Of a stretch of DNA of 43,916 nucleotides, positions 34,412 through 43,186 are shown piece after piece; positions within the stretch are counted from its first letter, which is position 1, and each line of letters opens with the position of its first letter. Source of the stretch: an uncultured Prevotellaceae bacterium (GTDB lineage: Bacteria; Bacteroidota; Bacteroidia; Bacteroidales; Bacteroidaceae); assembly GCA_937898415.1 (NCBI GenBank), contig CALDLA010000034.1:1-43916 (forward strand), given 5' to 3'. Position numbers and translations under genes: made by a program. Under the pieces are notes generated by a model. The model was not told the DNA's origin, ran no database searches, and saw only the letters and a list, made by a program, of their open reading frames with translations.

Positions 34412-36172
34412 TCAGTTGTATGACTTTTCTTGTTCCGAAGCCTTCGCAAATGTTCTGGCTTTATCTTTCATTTCCTTTGTTGCAGGAGACTCCACTTTGA
34501 CATTGAAGCCTATGACCTGCTGGGTCATTTGTCGCATCTTATCCACATCACCAGTCTGTTCATAAAGACACATAAGCTGGTAGAGAGGATAGAGACGATT
34601 CGGTAGGACATGGTAGGCCTTCAGATATGCTGTTTCTGCTTCATGGTATGCTCCCATATCCCGATAATTATTCCCCTGTATAACATAGAACATTGGGTCA
34701 TTGCTTACTAATGCGCCTTGTCTCAGCATGTCATTGCTGTCATTGTATCGCCCTTGCTGAGCCAACATTTTACCAAAATCAAATAGGAAACGTGGATTCT
34801 CTGTGAGAAGAGACCGCAACTCATAATAGTCATCTATGAAAGCGGCATCATGAATCCCTGCCATCATCCGATAGTCCGCTTCTGCCTGAGCACGATTCTC
34901 TATATGTTGGCTTACAAAAACGGACACAGGAACCATCAAGAGCAAATAACAGAATGGGATGGCATACCTATAGAGTAGTTTTTTCTTCCATTCAACAGGA
35001 ATGTTGGCTGGCTCAGAAGTTCCAGCATACGCAAGGATGAGAACCGTGACAATCTGATAGGGCAGCAACTCAAAAGGATAGGAGAACAAGGAAAATATGA
35101 GAAGTGCTAATAAACCCATTCTAAGGATTCGTCCCTTGTTCCGCAAAAGACGGAATACAAGAACAATCACTGCGATGGCGAAGCCTATTCCAACTAATCC
35201 TTGCTCAACCCCAATTCGTAATAAGTCATTGAACGCGTAGTCCAACACGTCAGCACTTTGAAATATAAAGTCGGGATACCCCAGGCTGAATCGTGCCATT
35301 TCCTCTGAATATTGGTGGAAGAAACTGCCAATGCCACTGCCCAGTATAGGATGGCGCGTTATGTTAAGAATGGAGATAAGATAAATGATGGCGCGCCCAT
35401 CTGCCGAACCAGCCTTGATGTAATATAGGATAATGCCTACTGCAATTCCCAATCCTGCGAACAACCAGAACCTACGCTTCCATTCATGTCTATAGATAAT
35501 GCCCACACAGATGGCGGTGGCGAGTAATGCCGCACGGCTCCATGTCGCAGGCAAAAGAATGGCAAGGACAGCAATGGGAAGGTAGAGAAGATGAGTCACT
35601 TTCTCCTTTCTACACATCAAAGCCATCACCAACCCCATTGCCAATAAAGCAGAATAAGGACCAGGGTTCAGGAACGAGCCAGTCAGAAGATATAAGTAAT
35701 GACGACTATGTCCACCCACTATCTGATGGATTCCTATGCACGCCTCATAAAGTGCCAGACAGAGAATAAGAAGAACAATCATTTTCTCTTGGATTGGCGA
35801 AGCTGACATCAAAATGCGAAAAGTAACATAGAGCATCATCATTTGTATGATGCGCAAGCAAAATGAAGCACATGGGTAGGACGAATCAAAGTATGCGCGT
35901 CCCATCACATAGAGGAACCATGTGATAAGAACTATATCAAGCCACGAAAGTATAAACCTCTTATTCTTAATTAAGCTAAGTACCACACCTATTAAAGTGA
36001 GCACGGGTATAGCATAAGTGAGCGCAACATCCGTATGACACCAGACACGTTCAACTGGTTGTGCAGCGAAACATAGCATGGCAGCAACACAAGCCATTAC
36101 CACCAACAAAATAACATTGTCGGTGGTTGACAGCGTCTTGATGCAACCTATAATCTGCTTCATGCTATACAT
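34412..36172 (-). CDS. O-antigen-ligase/Wzy-like membrane protein with C-terminal TPRs
   Basis: A 586-aa protein with about eleven hydrophobic helices up to residue ~415. The ligase-type loop GSGIGSFFHQYSEEMARF (~268-285) is the Wzy_C hallmark, with Arg-rich LLPATWSRAALLA before it. Residues ~430-570 form TPRs (ALVSNDPMFYVIQGNNYRDM, AETAYLKAYHVLPN). Wzy_C proteins transfer lipid-linked sugars to LPS or to protein. No glycosyltransferase genes are nearby, so this may glycosylate or otherwise modify an exported product. It overlaps the signal peptidase gene by 8 nt unless the Met at codon 4 is used. Confidence 0.75.
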   Translation of the reverse strand: MYSMKQIIGCIKTLSTTDNVILLVVMACVAAMLCFAAQPVERVWCHTDVALTYAIPVLTLIGVVLSLIKNKRFILSWLDIVLITWFLYVMGRAYFDSSYPCASFCLRIIQMMMLYVTFRILMSASPIQEKMIVLLILCLALYEACIGIHQIVGGHSRHYLYLLTGSFLNPGPYSALLAMGLVMALMCRKEKVTHLLYLPIAVLAILLPATWSRAALLATAICVGIIYRHEWKRRFWLFAGLGIAVGIILYYIKAGSADGRAIIYLISILNITRHPILGSGIGSFFHQYSEEMARFSLGYPDFIFQSADVLDYAFNDLLRIGVEQGLVGIGFAIAVIVLVFRLLRNKGRILRMGLLALLIFSLFSYPFELLPYQIVTVLILAYAGTSEPANIPVEWKKKLLYRYAIPFCYLLLMVPVSVFVSQHIENRAQAEADYRMMAGIHDAAFIDDYYELRSLLTENPRFLFDFGKMLAQQGRYNDSNDMLRQGALVSNDPMFYVIQGNNYRDMGAYHEAETAYLKAYHVLPNRLYPLYQLMCLYEQTGDVDKMRQMTQQVIGFNVKVESPATKEMKDKARTFAKASEQEKSYN

Positions 36173-37037
36173 ATTTTAATGTTCGCTCCTTTCTTCGTTT
36201 GCCCGTGTAAGGATTTAAGGAATAGGTGATATGAGTAACAACTCCAACAATATACTCTTCAGGTACTAATCCCCAATAGCGGGAATCATTAGAGTCGAGC
36301 ACATTGTCACCGGCCATGAAGTAATAATTATGCTGCCAACGATGCTGTTTCAGCGGCATCTCTCCCGTCCACACTTCTCCTGTATCCCAGTTACATCTTA
36401 TAGGTTTTCCAGTCTCCCACGCCAAGAAAATATTATATAATGTAGCCTCATAAGGGGTCACATTCACAATATCCCCTTTTCTTGGCATATACATCGGGCC
36501 AAAGTTCCGTATCGTCCATCCGAAACGCTCATGATGGGGAATTGCTGGTAAAGACCAAGGCCAGAGCAGGGAGTCTGGTGTATGTTCCAACCGTTCTTGC
36601 ATGGTTTCTAACCCTAAACCCCCATCATAATTATTGTTTCGGTAATGTCCATTTACGATACTCAGACTGTCACCAGGTAAGGCTAAAACGCGTTTGCAAT
36701 ACACATTGTTAATAACAAAGCTGATGCGCCAGTCATGATGCGGGAAATTGAATACCACGATGTCATTATGCTTAAGACTGCGCAATCCACGGGCGCGCCA
36801 GCTATGTAACTCTCCCCCCTCTGGATTGAAGTCAAAATCAGAATAGATACGTGCTCCCATAATCCTCTTGTCGACTACGACTCTGTCACCTGGTAACAGT
36901 GTCGGGTTCATAGATTCTGTGGGTATAACAAACTGGTCGAGCAGAAACACCCTGCACAACAGCCACAACATATATACAAGCAGGATAGTTACTGCTGCAT
37001 ACATAAGCCTTTTTACTATTTTGCCAACCACAGCCAT
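36165..37037 (-). CDS. lepB: Signal peptidase I
   Basis: A 290-aa S26 peptidase. One TM helix (~12-32) precedes the catalytic Ser in IPTESMNPTLLPGD (~38-51), and the general-base Lys lies in YCKRVLALPGDSL (~113-125). The substrate-site box GDNVLDSNDSRYWG is near 243-256. A large beta-rich insertion (~130-235) is typical of the Bacteroidetes form. The enzyme cleaves signal peptides on the periplasmic side of the inner membrane. Its place inside the NVEALA operon, rather than in a housekeeping locus, suggests a dedicated role in processing these exported proteins. The next gene overlaps its stop. Confidence 0.85.
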   Translation of the reverse strand: MAVVGKIVKRLMYAAVTILLVYMLWLLCRVFLLDQFVIPTESMNPTLLPGDRVVVDKRIMGARIYSDFDFNPEGGELHSWRARGLRSLKHNDIVVFNFPHHDWRISFVINNVYCKRVLALPGDSLSIVNGHYRNNNYDGGLGLETMQERLEHTPDSLLWPWSLPAIPHHERFGWTIRNFGPMYMPRKGDIVNVTPYEATLYNIFLAWETGKPIRCNWDTGEVWTGEMPLKQHRWQHNYYFMAGDNVLDSNDSRYWGLVPEEYIVGVVTHITYSLNPYTGKRRKERTLKYV

Positions 37038-37054
37038 TTTTCACCTTATTATAT

Positions 37055-40000
37055 TTACCACCATACTTGCTTGTTATCCTCATAAGTGAATATACGTTGC
37101 TCATTCCCCTTGGTGAGATCCTTGAGGACATAAAGACCGTTCTGTGGCACATTCTTCAGACTCAGAATGTCTGCTTTGGCTTTTACTGTTGCAATGACTT
37201 TCCACTTCGTGTTTGTCCACAGTCTAAGTTCGTACTTGTCTCCTATCTCAATACAGTTACCGTCATTGCGTGGGATGAACCGAAGCTTAGCGACACGTTT
37301 TGGAGCCTTGAGCCTTAATCCTATCCAGTTGCCGTCTGGCGACTTGCCGTTGAAACCAGTGAGTATATTGTTGTCAAATACTTTCTCTCTACTATCGGGG
37401 GCAGTTCCATCTGTCCCAATTATATCCCCCTTGATAGTGTCACCCTTCTCATCGAAGAACCACAATTCGTTGATGTTGCCGTATGAGCCATCAGGACTTC
37501 TGTATCTGAGATAGCGGTATTTTCCTGTGTCCGTCACAGGAAGTTCGTACCATCCTCCGTTAGTGACCTCATTGAAGCAGTATAGATCTGTCGCCTTTGA
37601 GAAATCTGCGGTATTTGCCCCTTGAAAGCGCCCTTGCTTCATTCTGGTGTTTATCGGATCCTCTGCGCTGAAATATGGATATTTGCGCAAAAGGTTGAGC
37701 GTACACTTTCTCTTTGTATCCACCTTCACGTCACTTATCTTACCGTCGCTACCAATACTGAATGGTGTCCCGAACGGGACTATGTGCCCGTTCTCATAGA
37801 AAGCACTTATATACATCACCCTGCGTCCCATATTGGGGAATGTCACCGTGCCGTCGCGTACCACTCCGTAATATACGGGCAACCAATCATTGTTGTCAAA
37901 TATGCAGATATAGGCTATCCTCTTGTCTTTGTATTTTTCTGGAACATTGCGTGTAACATCAGTGGTTGGACAGTATTCATCAGTCACGTCAGTCCAGTCT
38001 GGTACTTGAAAAAGATGGGGAATACTTTTTTCCTCCTTCAAGTCAACCACTATCTGTCTGTTCAGTTGGAACCGACGACGGAACACTTTCGCCTTCACGT
38101 AGGGGTGGAAGAACTGTGCAGTATCTCCAGGCACACTTCCCATATAGAAAGGGATTGCTTTTCCATCGGGCCGCATGAGTACGCTCCAGTGATGCCCCCA
38201 ACTTCTGTTACCCCAATGAGGTGTGAAGTCTATCGTGGCTGGTATTCCAAGGCTGCGACTGAGGAACACCGTGTAACTTGCTTCGTCCCGGCAGTTTCCT
38301 GTGCGGGCTTCCAGCATTGAGGAAACCTTAGGGGCAAAGCCTATGCTAAAGTAAACCCACTCAAACTGCCCCATCACCTCATGCACACGAAGTGCTTCTG
38401 AATACATTGATCCTATCGTACATTTGGAGTCAGCTTTATTATTACGCCCTTTCCTCTCTATCTTCCATTGCTGTGACTTTTCATCAGTATATGGATTTTG
38501 CACAAGCACCGTCTTACCTGTTTTTTCGTCTTTCTTGATATCGAGGAACAGTCCTGTATCCTTACTCATAATACGTGACAGGCCGTTACCGACGGGCAAT
38601 ACTGCCCATTTCTGGTTGTTGCCACCAATATACTTGTACTGACTTATTGCAGTTCCCGTGTCAGTGCTTGCATACTGTACCTCCATACACAGGTCGATGG
38701 TGTCAGTCTTGAATGCGGATATCCGCCAGCAAGCACGTCCATGGTAATCCATTCTGACCATCTGTGTGCTATCATTCTTTTGCAGTGGCTTTACTTCAAG
38801 CTGATTTAGAATTGATGCCCTTAGGGTATCAAATGTGATGTAGCCCCCATTTAGAACGTTTTTAATCATGCAGTATGACTGGGAATAGTCTTCAACTTTT
38901 CTTTCTTCACAATCCTCAATGGCACCAACCTGCACATAGTCAAGTCCAATGGTGTCGCCAACACAAACAAGACTTACGCTATTTATACCTTTGTTCAACT
39001 GAAGTATGTAACCGTTTTTGCTCATGCGAAAGCTGTTTGTGTCGTTCGTGGGAGCAAGACGGAGAGTATCAATATGTATGCCATTGACCATGACATCGAG
39101 ACAGGCATTTCTTTTAGTCGCAGAATATCTGAAAGTCAGGTACTTGCAGCAGTCGGAAGCCGCACACACATCAAAGGACACTATTGCCCCCTTTCGGTCA
39201 AGCAGTACATACTTATCGTGAGACGCTCCTGCTTTATCAGACGCGGAGCAGTTATTCAGCATAAGAGTTTCTGCCTCTAGTCTCCAGCCTCTTGTGCTGA
39301 GTATCTTGTTTTGATGTAACAAAGGAAATACCTGCCTTATGGTCTTTCTCCAATCGCTTTGTGGCTCGTCAAGCAGACGGTATGGAAGCACATAGTCAAA
39401 AAACAGCGAAGTGTCGTATTCTTTACTCCATGCTACCTCATGCCACAAATCACAGGCTTCATTGATTGCCTTGATGAGATAGTCGGCCTTAATGGTTCTA
39501 ATGTCTATTTCCGGTCTGTAATTAGGAAGATCTTTCGCTTTTAACAATTCCTTAAATACTATTTCCCTCTGCTCTATCGGATATTCTGACATGGCAAGAT
39601 ATGCAGAGTCAACATAATCCACGCTCTTCCCTTTCAGGGTGTAATGATAGGGCATATTCTCAATCAGGAATTTTGCAGCACTATATTTTAATGTATCAGG
39701 ATCCTCCTTAAAGTGATTCAAAACTTTCTCTAGTTCTTCACGGTTATCACCAGCCAGTTCCAAGGCATTGTCAAGTTGGTTATGACATGAACTCAGAAGC
39801 AAAACTAACAACAGGCTTAGTCCATATTGTAGTTCTTGCCTCCTATAAGTATGTATGATATGAATACCAAGTAGAATTAACGACAGAATAAACAGGGCAA
39901 TATTCTTATAAAAGGAACTGGCTGGAGTAAAATGTATCAATTCGCCAAAGCAGCCACAAGATTCAATGCCACCATAAAGATCGGTATAATTAATATAAGT

Positions 40001-40273
40001 AATATAAGTGAAGAATCCCAAAACTATCGTATATATCCATATTATAATTCTCTGGAAACGTCTAATAAAAGCACACACACCAATTAGCAGTTCGAAAGCA
40101 ATGATGACAATTGCCAAAGGGAAGCCATAACCATATAGGACATCCATTCCCAACAGACCGCAAAATGAATTGACGGTCTGTGAGAATGAATAGACACTGA
40201 TTGTTTTCAGAATCGCAGATAGAATGAATGTCACTCCTAATCCTATAAGAAGTATTTTTTTCAGAGTTTCCAC
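37055..40273 (-). CDS. MauE/DoxX - lipoprotein - transglutaminase fusion protein
   Basis: A 1072-aa multidomain protein. It starts at GTG; an in-frame stop lies just upstream and no ATG is near. Residues 1-145 are four helices with the MauE-type motif ESCGCFGELIHF (~103-114), seen in proteins that pass electrons to periplasmic disulfide proteins. A second hydrophobic stretch ending LLLSSCHNQ (~152-166) looks like an internal lipoprotein signal. Then comes the Bacteroidetes transglutaminase-like lipoprotein (AGDNREELEKVLNHFKED), with the catalytic Cys in EARTGNCRDEASY and His in WGHHWSVLM, flanked by beta-rich modules (ricin/F5-8-like). The two halves are normally separate genes. First gene of the operon; signal peptidase follows after 17 nt. 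Confidence 0.75.
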   Translation of the reverse strand: METLKKILLIGLGVTFILSAILKTISVYSFSQTVNSFCGLLGMDVLYGYGFPLAIVIIAFELLIGVCAFIRRFQRIIIWIYTIVLGFFTYITYINYTDLYGGIESCGCFGELIHFTPASSFYKNIALFILSLILLGIHIIHTYRRQELQYGLSLLLVLLLSSCHNQLDNALELAGDNREELEKVLNHFKEDPDTLKYSAAKFLIENMPYHYTLKGKSVDYVDSAYLAMSEYPIEQREIVFKELLKAKDLPNYRPEIDIRTIKADYLIKAINEACDLWHEVAWSKEYDTSLFFDYVLPYRLLDEPQSDWRKTIRQVFPLLHQNKILSTRGWRLEAETLMLNNCSASDKAGASHDKYVLLDRKGAIVSFDVCAASDCCKYLTFRYSATKRNACLDVMVNGIHIDTLRLAPTNDTNSFRMSKNGYILQLNKGINSVSLVCVGDTIGLDYVQVGAIEDCEERKVEDYSQSYCMIKNVLNGGYITFDTLRASILNQLEVKPLQKNDSTQMVRMDYHGRACWRISAFKTDTIDLCMEVQYASTDTGTAISQYKYIGGNNQKWAVLPVGNGLSRIMSKDTGLFLDIKKDEKTGKTVLVQNPYTDEKSQQWKIERKGRNNKADSKCTIGSMYSEALRVHEVMGQFEWVYFSIGFAPKVSSMLEARTGNCRDEASYTVFLSRSLGIPATIDFTPHWGNRSWGHHWSVLMRPDGKAIPFYMGSVPGDTAQFFHPYVKAKVFRRRFQLNRQIVVDLKEEKSIPHLFQVPDWTDVTDEYCPTTDVTRNVPEKYKDKRIAYICIFDNNDWLPVYYGVVRDGTVTFPNMGRRVMYISAFYENGHIVPFGTPFSIGSDGKISDVKVDTKRKCTLNLLRKYPYFSAEDPINTRMKQGRFQGANTADFSKATDLYCFNEVTNGGWYELPVTDTGKYRYLRYRSPDGSYGNINELWFFDEKGDTIKGDIIGTDGTAPDSREKVFDNNILTGFNGKSPDGNWIGLRLKAPKRVAKLRFIPRNDGNCIEIGDKYELRLWTNTKWKVIATVKAKADILSLKNVPQNGLYVLKDLTKGNEQRIFTYEDNKQVWW

Positions 40274-40329
40274 TTTGCTGTTATCTTAATGTTTGAGACA
40301 TATTTTAATCGTTTGAACAAATTTGTCTG

Positions 40330-40361
40330 CAAAGTTATAAGGAATATATTAATAAAACAAA
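40330..40361 (-). promoter_or_regulatory. Promoter of the ~21.5-kb NVEALA operon
   Basis: On the minus strand TTTG (40361-40358) is followed after 20 nt by TAACTTTG (40337-40330), a well-spaced Bacteroidetes sigma-70-type promoter. The predicted start near 40323 gives a ~50-nt leader before the GTG at 40273. Confidence 0.65.
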
Positions 40362-40463
40362 TCTTCGGAGTCGTGTTGTTGCACGATTCCGGCATATTGT
40401 TGCTGATTATCAGAAGGTTAAAGGTTGGAGCGATACGCTATTTGCAACAAATTTCCTGCAACA

Positions 40464-41894
40464 TCAGATATCTTGGTGGTCTGATTTCGTGATGGCTTTT
40501 TGTAACTGTTCAAATAGCATCTCGTAGGCGATATTACGTAAAGGGCTTTTTACAGGATGTAGTTTTTCTATCCCTTTACGTGCATAAATGATTTGTGCTA
40601 TATAACCAGGATATTTACTAAGCAGATATTCATTTCGGAGGAACCATTCAAATTGTGCTGGGGTGATGGGACTGAGTTTCTGGACTTTACGAACTTGTAT
40701 CCATGAGCGATTCCCTTGAGAATCAATCTTCCAGAGAATATCCGTACGGTTGGTAAGGGTGCCACGTTCAAACTTCAAACCATCTTCCTCAAACGCAATA
40801 TATTCCCTTACGAACTGGATCATCTGAGTCTCAACCTCCCATGGAGACATTTCTATAAGGCTTGGCTGAATGTATCGGGCAGGAACTATGTTTTCTTCAG
40901 TTACGGCATGGCATAAGTTCCACCCTGTGACATCTATTGGCTGGTATGTACATGGATCATACTCAAACAGACATGGCACGAGCCGACTTCTTATACAATC
41001 ATCAATGAACATTCTTCTTTCCAAATCCCATTTCCAGGGTTTATCGGCATATTGGTTTCGTAATAGGTTTTCTCCGATTCTAAGATAGGATTCAGGATAC
41101 GTCAGTTGGACTGCAAATACCTGATTTCCGAAGATAATCGAAAAGTCCTCGAAGATTGTATCACTTTCATCACTGGTGAAAATATATGCATGTCCAAAAA
41201 ACTCCCCGTTGGGTCGCTCTGAAATACACTTCTCTATTCGTTGGATGGCAACATGTCGCAAATTACAGAAATGCTGATAACGCTTCCTTCTGTTTTCTTC
41301 ACGAATCCGCTCCTCCTCTTCCCTTTTCTTACGTCTCTCTTCCCGCTGCTTTTTGTTTTTCTCCTTTCTTTGCCGTGCCAGTTCTTCTTGCTGTTGCATC
41401 CATCTCTCATGTTCGCGACGAATCTTATCCCTCTCTTCCATGAAAACGCGGTGACGTTCTTCGGACTCTCTCTGTTTTTGCTCAAACTCTTTCAGCCACT
41501 CTTGATATTCCTCTTCACCCTTTTTACGCTCTCTCTCGAAACGGAGATGCCACCTGATACGTCTGCGGCGATAAATATCGTCACGATGTGCCGTCTGTTT
41601 CAAATCAAGCCATATAAAGGTAGAGAAAAATCCAATTATGGCTGTTACCGAAGGCAACATCCACGAATACATCTCCCTCTTTGTCGTACTATGATATTCC
41701 CAAAAGAAGTCAAAGAACCAATAATATAGCCAAGGAAAAATGAGATAATACCAAATGAACGGGAAAGCAATCCATAAAACCAGTCCCCAACCTGCCCAAG
41801 GATATTCACGCCATGCTTTATAGTGTTGTTTTCCCCAAGCAAGTTTGAGAACTAATCTCCAATGTTTTCGTAGCATGAATACTTTTTTCTTCAT
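40464..41894 (-). CDS. Membrane protein with long Arg/Glu coiled coil and unrecognised C-terminal domain
   Basis: A 476-aa protein. Two hydrophobic Trp/Tyr/Phe-rich helices (~35-65 and ~75-97) are followed by a highly charged coiled coil (~105-210, Arg/Glu/Lys/Gln). The C-terminal ~260 residues are globular. They contain EDFSIIFGNQVFAVQLTYPE and, near 395-415, RTDILWKIDSQGNRSWIQVR, a D-then-QxR/K pattern that could be a degenerate PD-(D/E)XK nuclease fold; the catalytic lysine is not convincing. It resembles membrane-tethered accessory proteins near mobile elements. It is separated from the NVEALA operon by 190 nt. I cannot name a family. Confidence 0.6.
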   Translation of the reverse strand: MKKKVFMLRKHWRLVLKLAWGKQHYKAWREYPWAGWGLVLWIAFPFIWYYLIFPWLYYWFFDFFWEYHSTTKREMYSWMLPSVTAIIGFFSTFIWLDLKQTAHRDDIYRRRRIRWHLRFERERKKGEEEYQEWLKEFEQKQRESEERHRVFMEERDKIRREHERWMQQQEELARQRKEKNKKQREERRKKREEEERIREENRRKRYQHFCNLRHVAIQRIEKCISERPNGEFFGHAYIFTSDESDTIFEDFSIIFGNQVFAVQLTYPESYLRIGENLLRNQYADKPWKWDLERRMFIDDCIRSRLVPCLFEYDPCTYQPIDVTGWNLCHAVTEENIVPARYIQPSLIEMSPWEVETQMIQFVREYIAFEEDGLKFERGTLTNRTDILWKIDSQGNRSWIQVRKVQKLSPITPAQFEWFLRNEYLLSKYPGYIAQIIYARKGIEKLHPVKSPLRNIAYEMLFEQLQKAITKSDHQDI

Positions 41895-41959
41895 ACATGA
41901 TATATCATATTTTCAAAGCCGATTTAATATCAGTAGATTTAGCGACTCAATTTATTTTG

Positions 41960-41967
41960 CAAAGATA
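41960..41967 (-). promoter_or_regulatory. -7 box upstream of the coiled-coil membrane protein gene
   Basis: TATCTTTG on the minus strand, about 65 nt before the ATG. No convincing -33 TTG is seen at the right distance, so the call is weak. Confidence 0.3.
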
Positions 41968-42181
41968 CCGATTAGTATTTAATTATTTGTAATAACGCAT
42001 TAAAACCACATATTAATTATATATTCTTAACTATTGCCTCCTTTAGAAAACTTTTATAAGAAACTTATAGTCACGTATAACAGTATTTAGATCCGCTTGT
42101 TTGCCCAATGTTTGGTTGCGAAAGCGGGTGTTGCCGCCCGAAGCAGACATCAGACGAGCAGATGACATCTTCGGGCTGTCT

Positions 42182-42271
42182 GGGGAATAACCGCAATTCA
42201 GAGTGCCACCGCCTGATCGAACACGTTCGCTTCAGCCGACGCGCACACTGAATTGTGGTTGTCCCCTTTTT
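42182..42271 (+). terminator. Large imperfect hairpin with T-tract, terminator-like
   Basis: Bases 42182-42205 pair with 42244-42266 over about 20 positions with two mismatches and a bulge, and TTTTT follows at 42267-42271 on the plus strand. Just upstream a second stem (GCCCGAAG 42136-42143 with CTTCGGGC 42169-42176) forms. This GC-rich block begins near 42090, where base composition shifts from the AT-rich chromosome-like part. No gene that it would terminate is visible on the plus strand, so it may be a structured RNA of the mobile element. Confidence 0.5.
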
Positions 42272-42420
42272 CTGTAGGTAGGCTTTCGCAATCTGCAACG
42301 TCAAGCCAAAGGAAGCATCAAGTAACCGTAAGCCTATTCATTTTATTGTCAATCGTCGGCCACTGACACCGTTATCTGATACTGAAAAGCACATCCGACC
42401 GTCGTAAAAGCGTTAATGTC

Positions 42421-42485
42421 GTCGGGCAAGTCTTACAGCCTTGTCGGTGTACAAGACACTGATAAGGCTATAAGACACACCCGAC
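42421..42485. other. Extended palindromic hairpin in the mobile-element leader region
   Basis: Helices nest in order: GTCGGG (42421-42426) with CCCGAC (42480-42485), GTCTTA (42430-42435) with TAAGAC (42471-42476), AGCCTT (42437-42442) with AAGGCT (42464-42469), and an inner GTGT/ACAC pair. It lies ~270 nt downstream of the minus-strand promoter copy in the inverted repeat at 42668-42955, so it could end or structure a divergent non-coding transcript. Sequence 42272-42420 shows nothing else I can support. Confidence 0.6.
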
Positions 42486-42667
42486 TGTCAGCGGACGAGA
42501 GAAAACGGCTGTCCTCACTTGCAAACTGGAAACCGCAAGGGCATTCAGTATTGCAGGTGGTGACAGCCGATTTCTTTTTCTCATCCGCTATGTTCTGGCT
42601 ACTTTTACGAGCACTAATCCCAATCAGCCTAATTATCAGTTCGCCTTGGCGAAGAGGGGGGAACGGG

Positions 42668-42955
42668 AGTAGCCCGAATGAGCGAATCCGTTTTCCGAAC
42701 GCACCGCTTTTGTCTCCTCTCGCCTGATGTTTGATTGTTCCTGTGGCAAAGGTAAAACGCAAATTGGAATGGCAAAGTTTCAAGCCCTGAAGGGTTTCGG
42801 GGAAATCTCCACACCCGCAAGGGGGTAGTATTTCGCCGAAAAAACTTTGCGAATCCAATTCTGCTACCTTTGATCGGGCCGCAGGAACAAACAAACGGCG
42901 ATAGGAGACGCAGAAAAAAAACGGTGGATTCGAGGAAACGGATTGGTTCATTAGG
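42668..42955. repeat. ~115-bp imperfect inverted duplication carrying two divergent promoters
   Basis: The left arm (minus strand, about 42783 down to 42668) and right arm (plus strand, about 42840 to 42955) share in order AAACTTTGC, TCCAATT, TACCTTTG, CAGGAACAA, GGCGA(T/G)AGGAGAC, GGTGxxTTCG, AAACGGATT and TCATT, around a ~57-bp centre. Each arm has a perfect -7 box: TACCTTTG at 42865-42872 (plus) and at 42754-42747 (minus). The plus copy reads into the 57-aa ORF, PRTase and radC; the minus copy reads into non-coding DNA ending in the palindrome at 42421-42485. Confidence 0.75.
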
Positions 42956-43000
42956 AACTTCACTTCACAGCTCCTGGATCCACATAAAAAAATAAAGATT

Positions 43001-43174
43001 ATGGCATACAACAGTACAACAACAGTAGCGGTTATGGGTTACTTCCTCTTCCGCTTCATCCTTTGGGCAGTCCGCATCCTGTGGCATTGCTTCAGGGCAG
43101 TCGCAAATCTCGTCCTATGGCTCATTGCAGCCGCTTTCTGGACGGTGTTATTCCTTGCACGTATCATCCTCTAA
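43001..43174 (+). CDS. 57-aa hydrophobic small protein of the mobile-element leading region
   Basis: A 58-codon ATG frame, MAYNSTTTVAVMGYFLF..., largely hydrophobic and Trp/Phe/Leu-rich, with one long or two short membrane helices. An A-rich stretch (AAAAAAATAAAG) precedes the ATG in the usual Bacteroidetes way. It is 12 nt upstream of the phosphoribosyltransferase gene and shares its direction, so it is probably the first gene of that operon. Function unknown. Confidence 0.6.
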   Translation: MAYNSTTTVAVMGYFLFRFILWAVRILWHCFRAVANLVLWLIAAAFWTVLFLARIIL

Positions 43175-43186
43175 TCCCTTTCAGAT

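Noticed and set aside
37622..38320. 232-codon rightward ORF.
   Set aside because: Antisense shadow of the transglutaminase fusion gene; no domain seen.
42071..42304. 77-codon leftward ORF.
   Set aside because: It is laid across two large hairpins whose pairing explains the base constraints; Cys/Arg-rich composition and no recognisable domain.
42433..43011. 192-codon leftward ORF.
   Set aside because: It spans the inverted promoter duplication and hairpins, starts opposite the 57-aa gene leader, and has a composition that looks like a chance frame in GC-rich non-coding DNA.
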